The notes below the pieces were generated by a model. It was not told where the DNA came from. It did no database searches and worked only from the letters and a program-made list of their open reading frames with translations. From Ruminococcus sp. UBA3387 (GTDB lineage: Bacteria > Bacillota > Clostridia > Oscillospirales > Ruminococcaceae): a DNA stretch of 5,158 bases. Of the stretch, positions 1 to 4,908 are shown piece after piece; the stretch's first letter is position 1, and each line of letters begins with the position of its first letter. The stretch is from assembly GCA_002358895.1 (NCBI GenBank), contig DEPR01000026.1:15013-20170 (forward strand), given 5' to 3'. The translations under genes and the position numbers were made by a program.

Positions 1-248
1 AGATAATAAAGATTATAGTGCATTGGGTCAGTCTTTGATTTTCTCAGTTTAAGCTCCTCTTCCTCTTTGCAGGGAAGCTCAATAAAGAAAAACACAGGTT
101 CATCAAGTTGCTTTATCAGGTCAATAATCAGAGGGAACATCTGCTCTGCACTGACAATAGCTGAAATGCCGTTTTCTTCTACTGAATAAGCAGAGTGAAC
201 TTCATCAAAATTCTCTGCACTTACGCCCTGTACAAGCTCAAAACTCAT
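1..248 (-). CDS. Hypothetical protein, N-terminal part (runs off the window)
   Basis: An open frame reads from ATG at 248 down to position 1 with no stop, giving 82 complete codons; the C-terminus lies outside the window. It begins MSFELVQGVSAENFDEVHSA. The start is supported by AAGGGG (about 256-261) ending 7 nt upstream and by a consensus promoter at 279-307. The visible part is acidic, with no signal peptide and no transmembrane segment. It contains a hydrophobic stretch (VFFFIELP, about residues 55-62) followed by a charged run (KEEEELKLRKSK, about 64-75), so it is probably a soluble cytoplasmic protein. I do not recognise the family and assign no function. It is transcribed divergently from pfp, with 175 bp between the two starts. 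Codon use resembles the neighbouring genes, so I see no sign that this is a chance frame. Confidence 0.75.
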   Translation of the reverse strand, partial: MSFELVQGVSAENFDEVHSAYSVEENGISAIVSAEQMFPLIIDLIKQLDEPVFFFIELPCKEEEELKLRKSKTDPMHYNLYY

Positions 249-278
249 TTCAGCACCCCTTTTCTACAATCTAAAATT

Positions 279-307
279 ATTATAACTCATAACATCTGAA
301 ATTGCAA
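279..307 (-). promoter_or_regulatory. Sigma-A promoter for the hypothetical gene
   Basis: Read on the minus strand, TTGCAA (307-302) is followed by exactly 17 nt and then TATAAT (284-279). The predicted transcription start is near 272, giving a short leader of about 24 nt that contains the AAGGGG ribosome binding site before ATG at 248. Its -35 box lies 24 bp from the -35 box of the divergent pfp promoter. Confidence 0.75.
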
Positions 308-331
308 GCGTTTTATTGTAAAAGCAAAATG

Positions 332-360
332 TTGAAAAAGGTAAAAAAATATGATATAAT
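332..360 (+). promoter_or_regulatory. Sigma-A promoter for pfp (extended -10)
   Basis: TTGAAA (332-337), a 17 nt spacer and TATAAT (355-360) form a near-consensus promoter. TG at 352-353 adds an extended -10 element. The expected transcription start is near 367, leaving a leader of about 57 nt before the pfp ATG. A strong constitutive-type promoter fits a central glycolytic gene. Confidence 0.85.
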
Positions 361-374
361 ATATATGAACTATT

Positions 375-387
375 GCACCGAGGGTGC
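375..387 (+). other. Small hairpin at the 5' end of the pfp leader
   Basis: GCACC (375-379), loop GAG and GGTGC (383-387) form a 5 bp GC-rich stem that starts about 8 nt after the predicted transcription start. It could stabilise the 5' end of the mRNA, or its DNA palindrome could be an operator half-site arrangement. Nothing in the sequence decides between these. It is too short and has no T tract, so it is not a terminator. Confidence 0.4.
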
Positions 388-406
388 TATTTAAGAATAC
401 TATCTG

Positions 407-412
407 AAAGGA
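407..412 (+). promoter_or_regulatory. Ribosome binding site fixing the pfp start
   Basis: AAAGGA ends 11 nt before ATG at 424. It favours this ATG over an in-frame TTG at 373, which would lie only about 6 nt after the predicted transcription start, without room for a ribosome binding site, and inside the leader hairpin region. Confidence 0.7.
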
Positions 413-423
413 TTGATAAATTT

Positions 424-1629
424 ATGAATATTGCCGTTGCCCAGTCAGGAGGACCAACCTGTGCAATCAACGCTTCCCTGCTTGGTGTATGCAGACAAGC
501 TATGAAATCACCTGAAATAGACGTGGTTTATGGCTCAGTCAATGGCATTGAGGGTGTTATCAATGACAATCTTGTTGATATGGGAAGTCTGCTTAAAACC
601 GAAGAAGATATGGAAATTTTAAAGGTTACTCCATCTACTGCACTTGGCTCCTGCAGATATAAGCTCCCTGATCCTGTTGCTGACACAGCAGTATACGATA
701 CTATCCTGAACTGCTTTAAAAGGCATAATATCGGAGCATTTTTCTATATCGGCGGAAATGACTCAATGGATACCGTTGCAAAGCTTTCAGCTTTCTTCAA
801 AGAAAGAAGCGAGGATATAAAAGTTGTGGGTATTCCAAAAACTATCGACAACGACCTGCCCGAAACCGACCATACACCGGGCTTTGGCTCAGCAGCTAAA
901 TATCTTGCCGTAACTATGCAGGAAATTATCCGTGACAGCTCTGTTTATTCTGCAAAGTCTGTTACAATAGTAGAGATTATGGGTCGTCACGCAGGCTGGC
1001 TTACAGCTTCAACCTGTGTACTTCGTGCAAACAACGAGATTGCTCCTCAGCTCATCTACCTCCCTGAATGTGGATTTACGGCAGATAAATTTATCGAGGA
1101 CGTAAAAAAAGCACAGGCTGAGCATAAAGCAGTTGTAGTTGCTGTTTCCGAGGGCGTTGAAATGCCTGAAGCTGACGGAAGCTACCAGTCGGGTGCCGTT
1201 GATGTGTTCGGACACAAGTATCTTTCAGGTATCGGAAAGCTCCTTGAAAATCTTGTCCGAGACAGAATCGGTTGCAAGGTTCGTTCTATCGAACTAAACG
1301 TTATGCAGAGATGCTCTTCACATCTTAACTCAAAGACCGACCTTGACGAGGCTGAACTTATCGGTGCAGAAGGTGTAAATGCTGCACTTGAGGGCAAAAC
1401 AGGTGTAACAATGGTGTTCAAGAGAGTATCAAACAACCCATATACCATCGCCATTGACAGTGCAGATGCAACACTTATTGCTAATCACGAAAAATTCTTC
1501 CCGAGAGAGTGGATAAATACAGACGAAAATGATGTGTTGCCTGAAGCAATCGACTACTTCCTGCCTCTTATACAGGGCGAAATTCCAATTCCAATGAAAA
1601 ACGGAATGCCTGTACATTTTAAGATTTAA
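424..1629 (+). CDS. pfp: Pyrophosphate-type 6-phosphofructokinase
   Basis: This 401-residue cytoplasmic enzyme phosphorylates fructose 6-phosphate to fructose 1,6-bisphosphate in glycolysis, probably with pyrophosphate as the donor. The N-terminal loop SGGPTCAINASL (8-19) binds phosphate and matches PPi-type enzymes better than the GGDAPGMNA of bacterial ATP enzymes. Further motifs are IGGNDS (109-114), PKTIDND (138-144, with D142 as the catalytic base), MGRHAGW (186-192), SEGVE (242-246) and MQRCSSH (294-300). Donor choice in this family is read at two sites: ATP enzymes carry Gly/Gly in GGDG and PGTIDND, while here D113 and K139 occupy them, which is the PPi signature. About 400 residues fits the PPi-PFK group. 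ATG 424 is chosen because MNIAVAQSGGP is the usual family start and a ribosome binding site precedes it. In family-level terms PPi-PFK is reversible, so it may also serve gluconeogenesis. An Asn (N112) sits where GGD enzymes have Asp. ATP dependence is not excluded. It is monocistronic and convergent with the CLC gene. Confidence 0.93.
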   Translation: MNIAVAQSGGPTCAINASLLGVCRQAMKSPEIDVVYGSVNGIEGVINDNLVDMGSLLKTEEDMEILKVTPSTALGSCRYKLPDPVADTAVYDTILNCFKRHNIGAFFYIGGNDSMDTVAKLSAFFKERSEDIKVVGIPKTIDNDLPETDHTPGFGSAAKYLAVTMQEIIRDSSVYSAKSVTIVEIMGRHAGWLTASTCVLRANNEIAPQLIYLPECGFTADKFIEDVKKAQAEHKAVVVAVSEGVEMPEADGSYQSGAVDVFGHKYLSGIGKLLENLVRDRIGCKVRSIELNVMQRCSSHLNSKTDLDEAELIGAEGVNAALEGKTGVTMVFKRVSNNPYTIAIDSADATLIANHEKFFPREWINTDENDVLPEAIDYFLPLIQGEIPIPMKNGMPVHFKI

Positions 1630-1631
1630 CG

Positions 1632-1683
1632 AATAAAGGAAAGCTTATTAAGGGTAATGTTCATATAGAAGCTTTTATATGTA
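1632..1683 (+). repeat. Left terminal arm of the inverted repeat
   Basis: These 52 nt align to the reverse complement of 1892-1941 with 43 identical columns, 7 substitutions and 2 single-base gaps. All 7 substitutions are transitions. The arm begins 2 nt after the pfp stop codon. Confidence 0.85.
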
Positions 1684-1688
1684 AATGT

Positions 1689-1723
1689 CGGGGGAAACCT
1701 TTCTGAAGAAAGTTTATCCCCCG
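1689..1723 (+). repeat. Side hairpin of the left arm
   Basis: CGGGGG (1689-1694) pairs with CCCCCG (1718-1723). Above it come AAA paired with T's, a bulged A (1716), one C/T mismatch (1698 with 1713), then CTTTC and GAAAG closing a TGAA loop (1704-1707). It is followed by TACCCCC rather than a T run, so it is a poor intrinsic terminator for pfp, though it is stable enough to protect a 3' end. Confidence 0.85.
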
Positions 1724-1749
1724 TACCCCCTTTACAAAGACTTTAAATG

Positions 1750-1828
1750 AAATTTCAGCCCCATAGGGTACTTACCAACGAGAAGTTTTTCTCAAGGTTA
1801 TGATAGGTACCCTATGGGGCTGAAATTT
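1750..1828. repeat. Perfect 22 bp inner inverted repeat with a 35 nt structured loop
   Basis: The arm at 1750-1771 is the exact reverse complement of 1807-1828 (core CAGCCCCATAGGGTAC and its complement). The 35 nt loop (1772-1806) holds a smaller hairpin, GAGAA (1780-1784), loop GTTT, TTCTC (1789-1793). Further out, ACTTT (1740-1744) pairs with AAAGT (1834-1838) across 5 nt of unpaired bases on each side. This inner part is unmutated, while the outer arms differ at many sites. Confidence 0.9.
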
Positions 1829-1853
1829 AGCTAAAAGTTTTAGGAAAGGAGTT

Positions 1854-1888
1854 TGAGGAATAACCCTTTTTCAAAAGGGTTTTCCTCA
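1854..1888 (-). repeat. Side hairpin of the right arm
   Basis: TGAGGAA (1854-1860) pairs with TTCCTCA (1882-1888), and AACCCTTT (1862-1869) pairs with AAAGGGTT (1874-1881). One base (T1861) is bulged and the loop is TTCA (TGAA on the minus strand). It is the structural counterpart of the hairpin at 1689-1723: the same length, the same bulged position and the same loop, but different stem pairs. An extra T-A pair (1853 with 1889) can close the base. No T run follows on either strand. Confidence 0.88.
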
Positions 1889-1891
1889 ATA

Positions 1892-1941
1892 TACACGTAA
1901 AACTTCTGTACAAACATCGCCCTTATAAGCTTTCCTTTATT
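1892..1941 (-). repeat. Right terminal arm of the inverted repeat, overlapping the CLC stop codon
   Basis: This is the inverted partner of 1632-1683. Its outermost bases (1937-1941) include the TAA stop codon of the CLC gene (1939-1937 on the minus strand), so the element and the gene share sequence. Confidence 0.85.
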
Positions 1942-3208
1942 TTGTGTTTTTATTTATGTATTTTGGTGAGAGCTTTGAATAGACGATTTTCTGAGAGCTG
2001 TAAAGCCCGTAATATCCCGACATCATATAGCTTACACCACAAGCGAAAGCAAACAGCAGAAGTCCCTCTGTGCCGAACATTTCAATGCTCAGAAAGATTG
2101 ATGCAACAGGACAGTTCACCACTCCGCAGAAAAGAGCAATAAGTCCGACAGCAGCACCGAATTGTGGCGACATACCTAAAAGTGGAGCAACAGCACAACC
2201 GAAGGTCGAGCCGATAAACATTGTCGGTACAATTTCGCCACCCTTATACCCTGCACCGATTGTAATCGCCGTAAACCCAATTTTAAGAATAAAGCTGTAC
2301 CAATGTGCATCGCCCTGTTCAATAGCAGCAGCGATTATATGAGAACCTGCACCGTTATAATCCTGATTGCCAATAATAAGTGTCAATAAAATTATTGCAC
2401 AGCCACCTACCAAAGCACGGATATATGCATTTGTAAAAGTAACCTTCAGCTTAAAATGCGTGTATTTCATCACAAGACAGAAAACTATGCTCACCAATGC
2501 ACACAAGCCTGCAAGCAAAGCTACCTGTGCAACAGAAATAACATTCAGTTTCGGCACATAGTCAGCAATATGGAAAATCTCAGGCTTTGCACCGAAGAAT
2601 GTTGACAGCTTGTATGCAACCAACGCCGAACCGATGCAAGGAATAAGCCCCACATAATAGATAACACCGACGCTGATTACCTCCATTGCAAAAAAGGCAG
2701 CCGTCAGAGGTGTGCCGAAAAGAGATGCAAAAACTGCACTCATTCCACACATTATCACAACGCTCATATCTCTTTCGTTCAGCTTGAGCATCTCTCCGAT
2801 TTTGCCACCGATACTGCCTCCCAGCTGTAATGCTGCACCCTCTCGTCCTGCCGAACCACCCAGCAGATGAGTAATTGTGGTAGACACGAAAATCAACGGG
2901 GCAATAACAAAAGGAACGTGGTCCTTTGTTCTGACAGAACTTATTATAAGGTTAGTACCGGGGTCTTCTTTCAGCCTGCATATCTTATAAAGCCCTGCTA
3001 TTGCTAACCCTCCAAGTGGTAACAGAAAGATTATATAAGGATAATGGCTTCTGAAACTGTTGGCGAGAGTAACCGCCTTATAAAAAAGCGTTCCTATTCC
3101 GCCACCAACAGCTCCGATTATAATTGCAATGCAAACCCATTTCAAAAAGGTAAGACAATAATTTTTGCCGTTATGTAAAAGCCTGAACACCAATGGCTTG
3201 AACTTCAT
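1937..3208 (-). CDS. CLC-family anion/proton antiporter, fluoride-type (CLC-F) like
   Basis: This 423-residue multi-pass membrane protein belongs to the CLC family, which moves halide ions, in many bacteria in exchange for protons. Hydrophobic segments span roughly residues 23-48, 57-76, 98-119, 148-200, 224-248, 264-280, 306-320, 328-378 and 383-400. GGSAGREGAALQLGG (117-131) is the conserved filter/gate motif, with E123 as the gating glutamate, which favours coupled exchange. YKGGEIVPTMFIG (321-333) matches the second filter strand. The first filter strand reads DPGTNLI (82-88) instead of the GSGIPE of chloride-type CLCs. NLI together with GGSAGREG resembles, from memory, bacterial CLC-F fluoride exporters, so F-/H+ antiport is a reasonable guess, but chloride cannot be excluded. 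There is no C-terminal CBS domain. ATG 3208 is chosen because GGAG precedes it by 8 nt; the in-frame TTG at 3226 lacks a site. It follows ridA after a terminator hairpin, and its stop lies in the terminal repeat of the element at 1632-1941. Confidence 0.9.
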   Translation of the reverse strand: MKFKPLVFRLLHNGKNYCLTFLKWVCIAIIIGAVGGGIGTLFYKAVTLANSFRSHYPYIIFLLPLGGLAIAGLYKICRLKEDPGTNLIISSVRTKDHVPFVIAPLIFVSTTITHLLGGSAGREGAALQLGGSIGGKIGEMLKLNERDMSVVIMCGMSAVFASLFGTPLTAAFFAMEVISVGVIYYVGLIPCIGSALVAYKLSTFFGAKPEIFHIADYVPKLNVISVAQVALLAGLCALVSIVFCLVMKYTHFKLKVTFTNAYIRALVGGCAIILLTLIIGNQDYNGAGSHIIAAAIEQGDAHWYSFILKIGFTAITIGAGYKGGEIVPTMFIGSTFGCAVAPLLGMSPQFGAAVGLIALFCGVVNCPVASIFLSIEMFGTEGLLLFAFACGVSYMMSGYYGLYSSQKIVYSKLSPKYINKNTK

Positions 3209-3216
3209 TTCTCTCA

Positions 3217-3220
3217 CTCC
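3217..3220 (-). promoter_or_regulatory. Ribosome binding site fixing the CLC start
   Basis: On the minus strand GGAG (3220-3217) precedes ATG 3208 by 8 nt. This makes MKFKPLVFRL the N-terminus and removes six residues that an upstream TTG at 3226 would add. Confidence 0.7.
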
Positions 3221-3224
3221 ATGC

Positions 3225-3251
3225 AAAAATCAGGCAGGAAATCCTGCCTGA
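3225..3251 (-). terminator. Intrinsic terminator or attenuator between ridA and the CLC gene
   Basis: On the minus strand TCAGGCAGG (3251-3243), loop ATTT, CCTGCCTGA (3238-3230) form a perfect 9 bp GC-rich stem, followed at once by TTTTT (3229-3225). It starts 7 nt after the ridA stop codon. The CLC ribosome binding site begins only 4 nt after the T run, so there is no room for a separate promoter after the terminator. CLC expression therefore needs read-through or a promoter inside ridA. Confidence 0.85.
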
Positions 3252-3258
3252 AATCAAA

Positions 3259-3633
3259 CTAAATCTCTGCAATCACTTCAACTTCAACAAGAACGTCCTT
3301 TGGAAGCTCCTTAGCAGCTACACAAGAACGTGCAGGCTTGCTCGTAAAATACTCTGCATAAATTCCGTTGAACACAGCAAAATCGGACATATTTTTCAAA
3401 AAGCATACTGTCTTGACAGCCTTGTCAAGTGAAGTACCTGCTGCTTCAAGAAGTGCTTTCAGGTTTTCACAAACCTGCTTTGTCTGACCTTCGATTGTGT
3501 CAGCTTCAACTGCTCCTGTTGCAGGGTTAATTGCAATCTGTCCCGATGTAAAAACAAGTCCTCCGACGATTTTGGCCTGTGAATATGGTCCTATTGCATC
3601 AGGTGCATTTTTTGTATAAACTGTCTGTGCCAT
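3259..3633 (-). CDS. ridA: RidA family enamine/imine deaminase
   Basis: This 124-residue cytoplasmic protein matches the usual RidA (YjgF/YER057c/UK114) length. RidA hydrolyses the reactive 2-aminocrotonate and 2-aminoacrylate released by PLP enzymes such as threonine dehydratase, giving 2-oxobutyrate or pyruvate plus ammonia, and so protects other PLP enzymes. Family signatures are AIGPYSQA (13-20), FTSGQIA (28-34) and PARSCVAAKELPKDVLVEVE (100-119). R102 corresponds to the arginine that binds the substrate carboxylate in characterised RidA, and E119 lies in the C-terminal acidic strand near the expected catalytic position. Family members are homotrimers with active sites at subunit interfaces. 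AAAGGAG (3648-3642) precedes ATG 3633 by 8 nt. It lies 20 bp after the ilvA stop on the same strand, so the two are almost certainly co-transcribed, a pairing that makes direct metabolic sense. Confidence 0.95.
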   Translation of the reverse strand: MAQTVYTKNAPDAIGPYSQAKIVGGLVFTSGQIAINPATGAVEADTIEGQTKQVCENLKALLEAAGTSLDKAVKTVCFLKNMSDFAVFNGIYAEYFTSKPARSCVAAKELPKDVLVEVEVIAEI

Positions 3634-3653
3634 TTCAATTTCTCCTTTATGTA

Positions 3654-4853
3654 TTACTTATTGACAATCTTAAATCCTGCGTCAGCAAGGCCCTGACGTA
3701 TCTGCTTGATGTGGTCATAGTTTCTTGTTTCCATAACAATTCTGAGCAGACAGTCTGTAATATCACTGTCCTCACCGGCTCTTTCGTGGTGAACGGAAAC
3801 TACGTTACCACCCAGCTTGGCAATAACTGATGATACTCCCACAAGCTGTCCGGGCTTATCTTCAAGCTGAATTGTAAGTGTATCGGACCTGCCTGATTTG
3901 AGAAGACCTCTCTTGATAATTCTCGAAAGAATTGTAACATCAATGTTACCACCTGAAACAAGGCATACAACATTCTTGCCCTCAACAGGGACTTTATCGA
4001 ACATAACTGCTGCAACAGAAACTGCACCGGCACCCTCAGCAATAAGCTTATGCTGTTCGATAAGTGCCAGAATTGCAGATGAAACCTCGTCATCCGTAAC
4101 AGTTACAATCTCGTCGACATACTTTTTACAAAGCTCAAATGTATTTACACCGGGCTCTTTAACCTTGATTCCGTCAGCGATAGTTGAAACGCTGTCAAGG
4201 CATTTTATCTTATCCTCTGCAAGCGACTCAACCATTGAAGCAGCACCACTCGCCTGAACGCCATACACCTTGATATTCGGGTTAAGCGACTTCAAAGCAA
4301 ACGCAACGCCTGAGATAAGTCCGCCACCGCCTACAGGAACTACTACTGCGTCAAGGCTTGGAAGCTGGTCCATAAGTTCAAGACCGATAGTACCCTGACC
4401 TGCAATTACATTTTCATCATCAAAAGGATGAATGAAGGTGTAATTTTTTTCATCTCTCAGCTGAATAGCTCTGTTATAAGCGTCATCATAAACGCCCTCA
4501 ACAAGACAGATTTCTGCTCCATAGCTCTTTGTAGCTTCAACCTTTGAAATAGGTGCACCGTCAGGGAGACAGATAACAGATTTGATTCCGTTTTTCTGTG
4601 CAGCAAGTGCAACGCCCTGTGCGTGATTTCCCGCAGAGCAGGCAATTACGCCGTGAGATTTTTCCTCATCCGAAAGCTGTGAAATCTTATAATATGCACC
4701 TCTCACCTTAAACGAGCCTGTAATCTGAAGATTTTCTGTTTTCAGAAACACATTGGCCTTAGGGTTGATTTTAGGTGCAGAGATAACTTCTGTTGGTCTT
4801 ACAACCTCTTTAAGAACGTGTCTTGCGTGATAGACCTTATCAAGTGTCAGCAT
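3654..4853 (-). CDS. ilvA: Threonine ammonia-lyase with C-terminal ACT domain
   Basis: This 399-residue, PLP-dependent cytoplasmic enzyme deaminates L-threonine to 2-oxobutyrate and ammonia, the committed step towards isoleucine; family members often also act on serine. The fold-type II catalytic domain covers about residues 5-315. GSFKVRGA (46-53) carries K49, the Schiff-base lysine. SAGNHAQG (73-80) is the substrate-carboxylate loop, PVGGGGLISG (173-182) holds the PLP phosphate, and SGGNID (300-305) lies near the cofactor. A single ACT domain follows at about 325-399 (TLTIQLEDKPGQL), as in the medium-length class, and suggests allosteric control by amino acids. It is shorter than the roughly 510-residue two-ACT E. 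coli IlvA and longer than ACT-less catabolic TdcB. GGAAGGA (4865-4859) precedes ATG 4853 by 5 nt. It is first in the transcript, behind a T-box leader whose likely Ile specifier supports a biosynthetic role. Confidence 0.95.
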   Translation of the reverse strand: MLTLDKVYHARHVLKEVVRPTEVISAPKINPKANVFLKTENLQITGSFKVRGAYYKISQLSDEEKSHGVIACSAGNHAQGVALAAQKNGIKSVICLPDGAPISKVEATKSYGAEICLVEGVYDDAYNRAIQLRDEKNYTFIHPFDDENVIAGQGTIGLELMDQLPSLDAVVVPVGGGGLISGVAFALKSLNPNIKVYGVQASGAASMVESLAEDKIKCLDSVSTIADGIKVKEPGVNTFELCKKYVDEIVTVTDDEVSSAILALIEQHKLIAEGAGAVSVAAVMFDKVPVEGKNVVCLVSGGNIDVTILSRIIKRGLLKSGRSDTLTIQLEDKPGQLVGVSSVIAKLGGNVVSVHHERAGEDSDITDCLLRIVMETRNYDHIKQIRQGLADAGFKIVNK

Positions 4854-4870
4854 ATTTATCCTTCCTCTTC

Positions 4871-4908
4871 ATAAAAATAAGCCCCGCCTCAGAAACAGAG
4901 GCGAAGCT
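4871..4908 (-). terminator. T-box-controlled intrinsic terminator ahead of ilvA
   Basis: On the minus strand AGCUUCGCCUC (4908-4898) pairs with GAGGCGGGGCU (4890-4880) over 11 bp, including two G-U pairs, with a 7 nt loop (4897-4891). It is followed by TATTTTTAT (4879-4871). Its 5' arm overlaps the 3' side of the antiterminator, so the two folds exclude each other. Confidence 0.92.

Larger units (their letters stand above)
1632..1941. repeat. Large nested inverted-repeat element (MITE/foldback-like)
   Basis: The whole gap between pfp and the CLC gene is one imperfect palindrome of about 310 bp. From outside in, it has terminal arms (1632-1683 and 1892-1941), a side hairpin in each arm (1689-1723 and 1854-1888), a less conserved spacer, and a perfect 22 bp inner repeat (1750-1771 and 1807-1828) around a 35 nt loop. 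I see no ORF or transposase inside, so any mobility would be non-autonomous. The ends read AATAAAGGAAAGC and GCTTTCCTTTATT; a TA at each end is compatible with a TA target, but no clear longer target duplication is visible. It lies between convergent genes and could also end transcription from both sides, although no hairpin is followed by a good T tract. Calling it a MITE is inference; the inverted-repeat structure itself is directly visible. Confidence 0.85.

Noticed and set aside
373..423. TTG start adding 17 residues to the phosphofructokinase
   Set aside because: It would begin about 6 nt after the predicted transcription start, with no ribosome binding site. The family N-terminus and AAAGGA both point to ATG 424.
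1009..1617. Overlapping minus-strand open frames of 62-90 codons inside pfp
   Set aside because: They lie antisense to a clearly recognised enzyme, show no family motif and have no convincing ribosome binding site.
1910..1925. GGGCGATG on the minus strand, recalling the start of a fluoride riboswitch
   Set aside because: It lies downstream of the CLC gene, is part of the terminal inverted repeat, and none of the remaining riboswitch core (such as CUGAUGA...CCU) follows.
1630..1941. A standard intrinsic terminator for pfp
   Set aside because: The hairpins are strong but none is followed by a run of T's on the plus strand, so I describe them as repeat structure with possible terminating effect rather than as terminators.
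1632..1941. A CRISPR array, tRNA gene or group II intron fragment in the large intergenic gap
   Set aside because: The repeats are inverted, not spaced direct repeats; no cloverleaf or T-loop sequence is present; and no intron domain V-like motif is visible.
1942..2561. Plus-strand open frames of 64-90 codons opposite the CLC gene
   Set aside because: They are antisense shadows of a membrane protein gene with no recognisable product.
3209..3226. TTG start adding six residues to the CLC protein
   Set aside because: This stretch contains the GGAG site that serves ATG 3208, and the TTG itself lies directly in the terminator T run.
3898..4257. A 119-codon plus-strand open frame opposite ilvA
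   Set aside because: It is antisense to the catalytic domain of a well-supported gene, has low-complexity composition and no ribosome binding site.
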